Below, in pieces: positions 61,145 through 64,000 of a stretch of 64,000 nt of DNA. The position numbers and the translations under genes are program-made. How positions within the stretch are numbered: the stretch's first letter is position 1; every line of letters begins with the position of its first letter. Source of the stretch: Pontibacter ruber (GTDB lineage: Bacteria; Bacteroidota; Bacteroidia; Cytophagales; Hymenobacteraceae); contig NZ_JALPRR010000001.1 in assembly GCF_023630205.1 (NCBI RefSeq), positions 124,001 through 188,000 of the forward strand, written 5' to 3'. The notes beneath the pieces were generated by a model. It did not search any database and was not told the origin of the DNA. It saw only the letters and a list, made by a program, of their open reading frames with translations.

Positions 61145-64000
61145 TTACCCTCTGCTTCTCTTTTCAGGAGCTTTGATGGTGAATTCCTGCGTCTTTTTGG
61201 TGCCGTTGCTTTCTACCTCTACGGTATACTTACCAGGCTGCAGATAAATTACCTTGTTATCGGCTGGAGTAACTTTTATAGGTTCATCGCCCTCTTTTTT
61301 AGAAGCGTTCAGCGCTGTCTCATAAGCCTTGGCGTTGGCCTCGTCTACCGACAGGTTGTAGCTCACATAGTTCAGGCCTTTTTCGCTCTGGTCTTTCAGC
61401 TCTTTCACCAGCTGCCCTTTTTCGGTTTTAATGCGGATGGTAGTATTGCCGGCTGCTGAAGTATAGAACGGTACAACCAGTTCCGGCTCATTTGCTTCGC
61501 TCCAGGCACCGCGCTTGTTGCCCCAACCTTCGTTGTAGTTTACAGGCTCAAAAGCGAAGATCTGCAGGCTTTCCTTCATCAGTTCCGGCGTTAGTTGCTG
61601 CAGGTGCTTTACAGGCGCAATGTAGATAGAGCGGCCGTGTGTGGCTACTACCAGGTCGTTCTCACGTGGATGAACAACTAAATCATGCACGGAAACGGCA
61701 GGCATACCATTGCTCATGGCCATAAAGGTCTTGCCTCTGTCCAGCGAGAAGTACAGGCCGTGGTCGGTGCCTACATACAGCAGGTTCGGGTTCTTAGGGT
61801 CTTCTTTTACCACGTTGATGGCCTCGGTTGGCAGGTTGCCGCCAATGCGCTCCCACTTCTTGCCGTTGTCTTCGCTCACATACAAGTACGGTGTAAAGTC
61901 ATCGTAGCGGTAACCGTTCAGCGAAGTATAAACGCGATCCTGCTTGTGGTTTGACGCCACTACCGTAGATACCCACAGGTCTTTTGGCAGCTTGTCCGAA
62001 ATACGTACCCAGGTATATCCGCCATCTTTTGACGTCTGGATCACGCCATCATCGGAGCCGGTATACAGCAACCCGAAACGCAACGGCGACTCGTCTATTG
62101 TTGTAAGTGTACCATAGCCCACATCGCCTTTTCGGCCGCCGTTGGTCAGGTCGCCGGAAAGGGTTTGCATGTCCTCGCCCTTCTTCATGGAGCGGTGGAA
62201 TTTGTTCGATCCGAAGTATAGCACATCCTGGTTGTGGCGGCTCAGCAAGATCGGCGATTCCCAGTTAAAGCGCAGCGGCGTTTCGCCCAGTTTATGCGTA
62301 GGTTTGATGAACACACGCTCGCCGGTTGCCTTGTTCAGGCGGGTATAGTTGCCGTACTGCGATCCGTTATACACAATGTTGTTATCGCGCCAGTCTACCT
62401 GCACCATCATGCCATCGCCACCACCGATGCGCTCATACGGGTACTTGCCGCGGCTGGTCCAGTCCAGGCTATACTTGTAGTTGCTTGGGCCAACCCAGGT
62501 GCCGTTGTCCTGCAAACCACCGTACACATTGTAAGGCTTGGCCATATCAACCGCAATAGAATAGAACTGCCCTACCGACGGGTTGTTGGCATAGAACCAC
62601 GTCTTGCCATCGTCATAGCTGATGTTGATACCGCCATCGTTGCCATTCACCAGGTAACCCGGCTTGTCAGGGCTCACCCACAGTGCTTGGTGGTCGGAGT
62701 GGACGTTATCGCCTTCAATGCTGCGGAAGCTCTTTCCTCCATCATCTGATGTAAGGATCGGAACACCCAGTATATAGATCTTATCTGGGTTGTGAGGAGC
62801 CACACGTACTACACCAAAGTAATAGCCGTAGCTGGAGTACAGGTCATCAATGTAGCTGTCGTGGGTTTTCTTCCAGGTTTTGCCGCCATCGTCGGTGCGG
62901 TATACTTCGGCACCTTTTACTTCGGTAGCATGGCGCTCGGCCAGCGGATCGATGATATAATCAGATAGTGCAGAAGGCTTCAGTTCACCGCTCTTTACCA
63001 TCGCCTTCAGGCTTTTGGCAGTATAATCGCGCGGGAAACGGTTCTGGTCCAGAAAGGCATTCAGGCTCTTGTCGTCCAGCTTCTGAAACTCTTCTGCCGA
63101 CATGCCCGCAAACAGGTCATTATCCAGCATTTCAGGCTTATCCCCTTTCTTCTCTACCGGACGACGGTCATAGTTATCCAGCAAAGCATACAAGATGTTC
63201 GGGTTGCCAGGAAACAGGCTCAGACCAATGCGGCCTACATTCTCATTGTCCGGAAAACCACTACCGGCCTTGGTGATATCGGTCCAGGTATTACCACCGT
63301 CAGTAGATTTATGGATGCCGGATGATTTTCCGCCTTCCACAAAATCCCAGGCACGGCGCTCGCGGTGCCACAGGGCCGCATACACATTGTTCGGGTTCTT
63401 CGGATCAACCTGCAGGTCGATGGCGCCGGTGTTGTCGTCTATGTACAGCGTTTTTTTCCAGGTTTTACCGCCATCTGTAGTTTTGTAAACGCCACGGTCT
63501 TTGTTTGGCGAGTATAAGTGGCCCAGCGCCGCTACCCAAACGGTGTTCGGGTCGGTTGGGTGCACGATGATCTTGCCGATGTGGTGCGTATCGTCTAGAC
63601 CCATGTGCTGCCAGGTTTTGCCGCCGTCGGTGCTCTTGTAAACGCCCACACCCGAGTAAGAAGAGCGGCTGGAGTTCGCCTCGCCGGTACCGATCCAGAT
63701 GGTTTCGTTGTTGTTCCAGTCGATGGCAATGTCGCCGATGGTCATCACGGCCTGCTCATCAAAAAGCGGTTCAAACGACTGCCCGTTATTCGTAGTTTTC
63801 CAAAGCCCGCCCGAAGCATAAGCTGCATAGAAAGTAGTAGGATCTTTAGGCGAAACGTCGATATCGGTGATACGGCCACTCATTACGGTTGGCCCCACGT
63901 TGCGCAGTTTCAGGTTTGCTGCTAACGAGTTTTGGTCTAGTTGCTGCCTTTTCTGAAAGGCTTCCAGCCTGGCTTTGGCGGGTGTTGCCGCCGGTTGTTT
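61145..64000 (-). CDS. BNR/Asp-box beta-propeller protein (VPS10/sortilin-like 'glycosyl hydrolase'), 5' end outside window
   Basis: 951 codons are visible; the frame is open to the window edge, so the start and any signal peptide lie beyond 64000. The protein is a beta-propeller of Asp-box repeats: STDGGKTW, TTDGGKTW, STDGGNTW, TDDGGKTW, SDDGGKSF, YDDGKTW, SKDGGYTW, SEDNGKKW and SLDRGKTF are visible in order. It opens PTVMSGRITDIDVSPKDPTTFYAA. A C-terminal Ig-like end (GKYTVEVESNGTKKTQEFTI) follows and there is no T9SS sorting domain. Such proteins are often labelled glycosyl hydrolases, but no catalytic residues can be pointed to here. Probably secreted or periplasmic. Confidence 0.9.
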   Translation of the reverse strand, partial: KQPAATPAKARLEAFQKRQQLDQNSLAANLKLRNVGPTVMSGRITDIDVSPKDPTTFYAAYASGGLWKTTNNGQSFEPLFDEQAVMTIGDIAIDWNNNETIWIGTGEANSSRSSYSGVGVYKSTDGGKTWQHMGLDDTHHIGKIIVHPTDPNTVWVAALGHLYSPNKDRGVYKTTDGGKTWKKTLYIDDNTGAIDLQVDPKNPNNVYAALWHRERRAWDFVEGGKSSGIHKSTDGGNTWTDITKAGSGFPDNENVGRIGLSLFPGNPNILYALLDNYDRRPVEKKGDKPEMLDNDLFAGMSAEEFQKLDDKSLNAFLDQNRFPRDYTAKSLKAMVKSGELKPSALSDYIIDPLAERHATEVKGAEVYRTDDGGKTWKKTHDSYIDDLYSSYGYYFGVVRVAPHNPDKIYILGVPILTSDDGGKSFRSIEGDNVHSDHQALWVSPDKPGYLVNGNDGGINISYDDGKTWFYANNPSVGQFYSIAVDMAKPYNVYGGLQDNGTWVGPSNYKYSLDWTSRGKYPYERIGGGDGMMVQVDWRDNNIVYNGSQYGNYTRLNKATGERVFIKPTHKLGETPLRFNWESPILLSRHNQDVLYFGSNKFHRSMKKGEDMQTLSGDLTNGGRKGDVGYGTLTTIDESPLRFGLLYTGSDDGVIQTSKDGGYTWVRISDKLPKDLWVSTVVASNHKQDRVYTSLNGYRYDDFTPYLYVSEDNGKKWERIGGNLPTEAINVVKEDPKNPNLLYVGTDHGLYFSLDRGKTFMAMSNGMPAVSVHDLVVHPRENDLVVATHGRSIYIAPVKHLQQLTPELMKESLQIFAFEPVNYNEGWGNKRGAWSEANEPELVVPFYTSAAGNTTIRIKTEKGQLVKELKDQSEKGLNYVSYNLSVDEANAKAYETALNASKKEGDEPIKVTPADNKVIYLQPGKYTVEVESNGTKKTQEFTIKAPEKRSRG

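Overview
The window comes from a Bacteroidota chromosome, most likely Cytophagales/Hymenobacteraceae (Pontibacter-like). The signs are an alternative complex III/caa3-type respiratory operon in Bacteroidota order, promoters of the Bacteroidota type (TTTG / TAnnTTTG), type IX secretion (T9SS) sorting domains of both A and B class, a PorP/SprF protein, and weak ribosome binding sites. I saw no phage, insertion sequence, CRISPR array, tRNA or rRNA.

Layout. 0-11.4 kb: a minus-strand respiratory operon, actABCDEF followed by cytochrome c oxidase subunits II and I, with a well-formed promoter at 11375-11405. 11.8-13 kb: the divergent ribosomal operon rpsF-rpsR-rplI with its own promoter and a clear terminator. 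13-28.9 kb: a mixed segment with a GSCFA protein, a YyaL/DUF255 thioredoxin-fold protein, an SDR oxidoreductase, priA, a small membrane protein, a DASS anion symporter, a DinB protein, an M14 peptidase, a DUF2459 protein, a GNAT acetyltransferase and a CocE/NonD hydrolase. 28.9-51.3 kb: the surface-protein region. It has a 1794-residue Ig-like T9SS type A protein, a PepSY membrane protein, a second M14 peptidase, and a two-gene unit made of a 3782-residue SprB-like adhesin (T9SS type B) and a PorP/SprF partner. 52-64 kb: an unknown acidic protein, a DUF2721 membrane protein and queA, then secreted or periplasmic hydrolases (M28, DUF1028, dienelactone hydrolase, M24), a NYN-LOTUS protein, and a BNR/Asp-box repeat protein cut by the window edge.

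How it works together. The first block passes electrons from quinol to oxygen through ActA-F and the A1-type oxidase. The rest looks like the cell-surface and protein-digestion equipment of a gliding or adhesive, peptide-using bacterium: giant T9SS-exported surface proteins and several exported peptidases or hydrolases.

Most notable patterns. (1) The heptamer AAGTATA/TATACTT occurs about 90 times by eye from 12.95 kb onward outside the giant gene, but only once in the first 12.95 kb. (2) The adhesin has 41 modules of about 78 residues, organised into a higher-order six-module unit of 1.40 kb. (3) Two intergenic elements are built from mini-hairpins with TCC/GGA loops and share a 13-base core.
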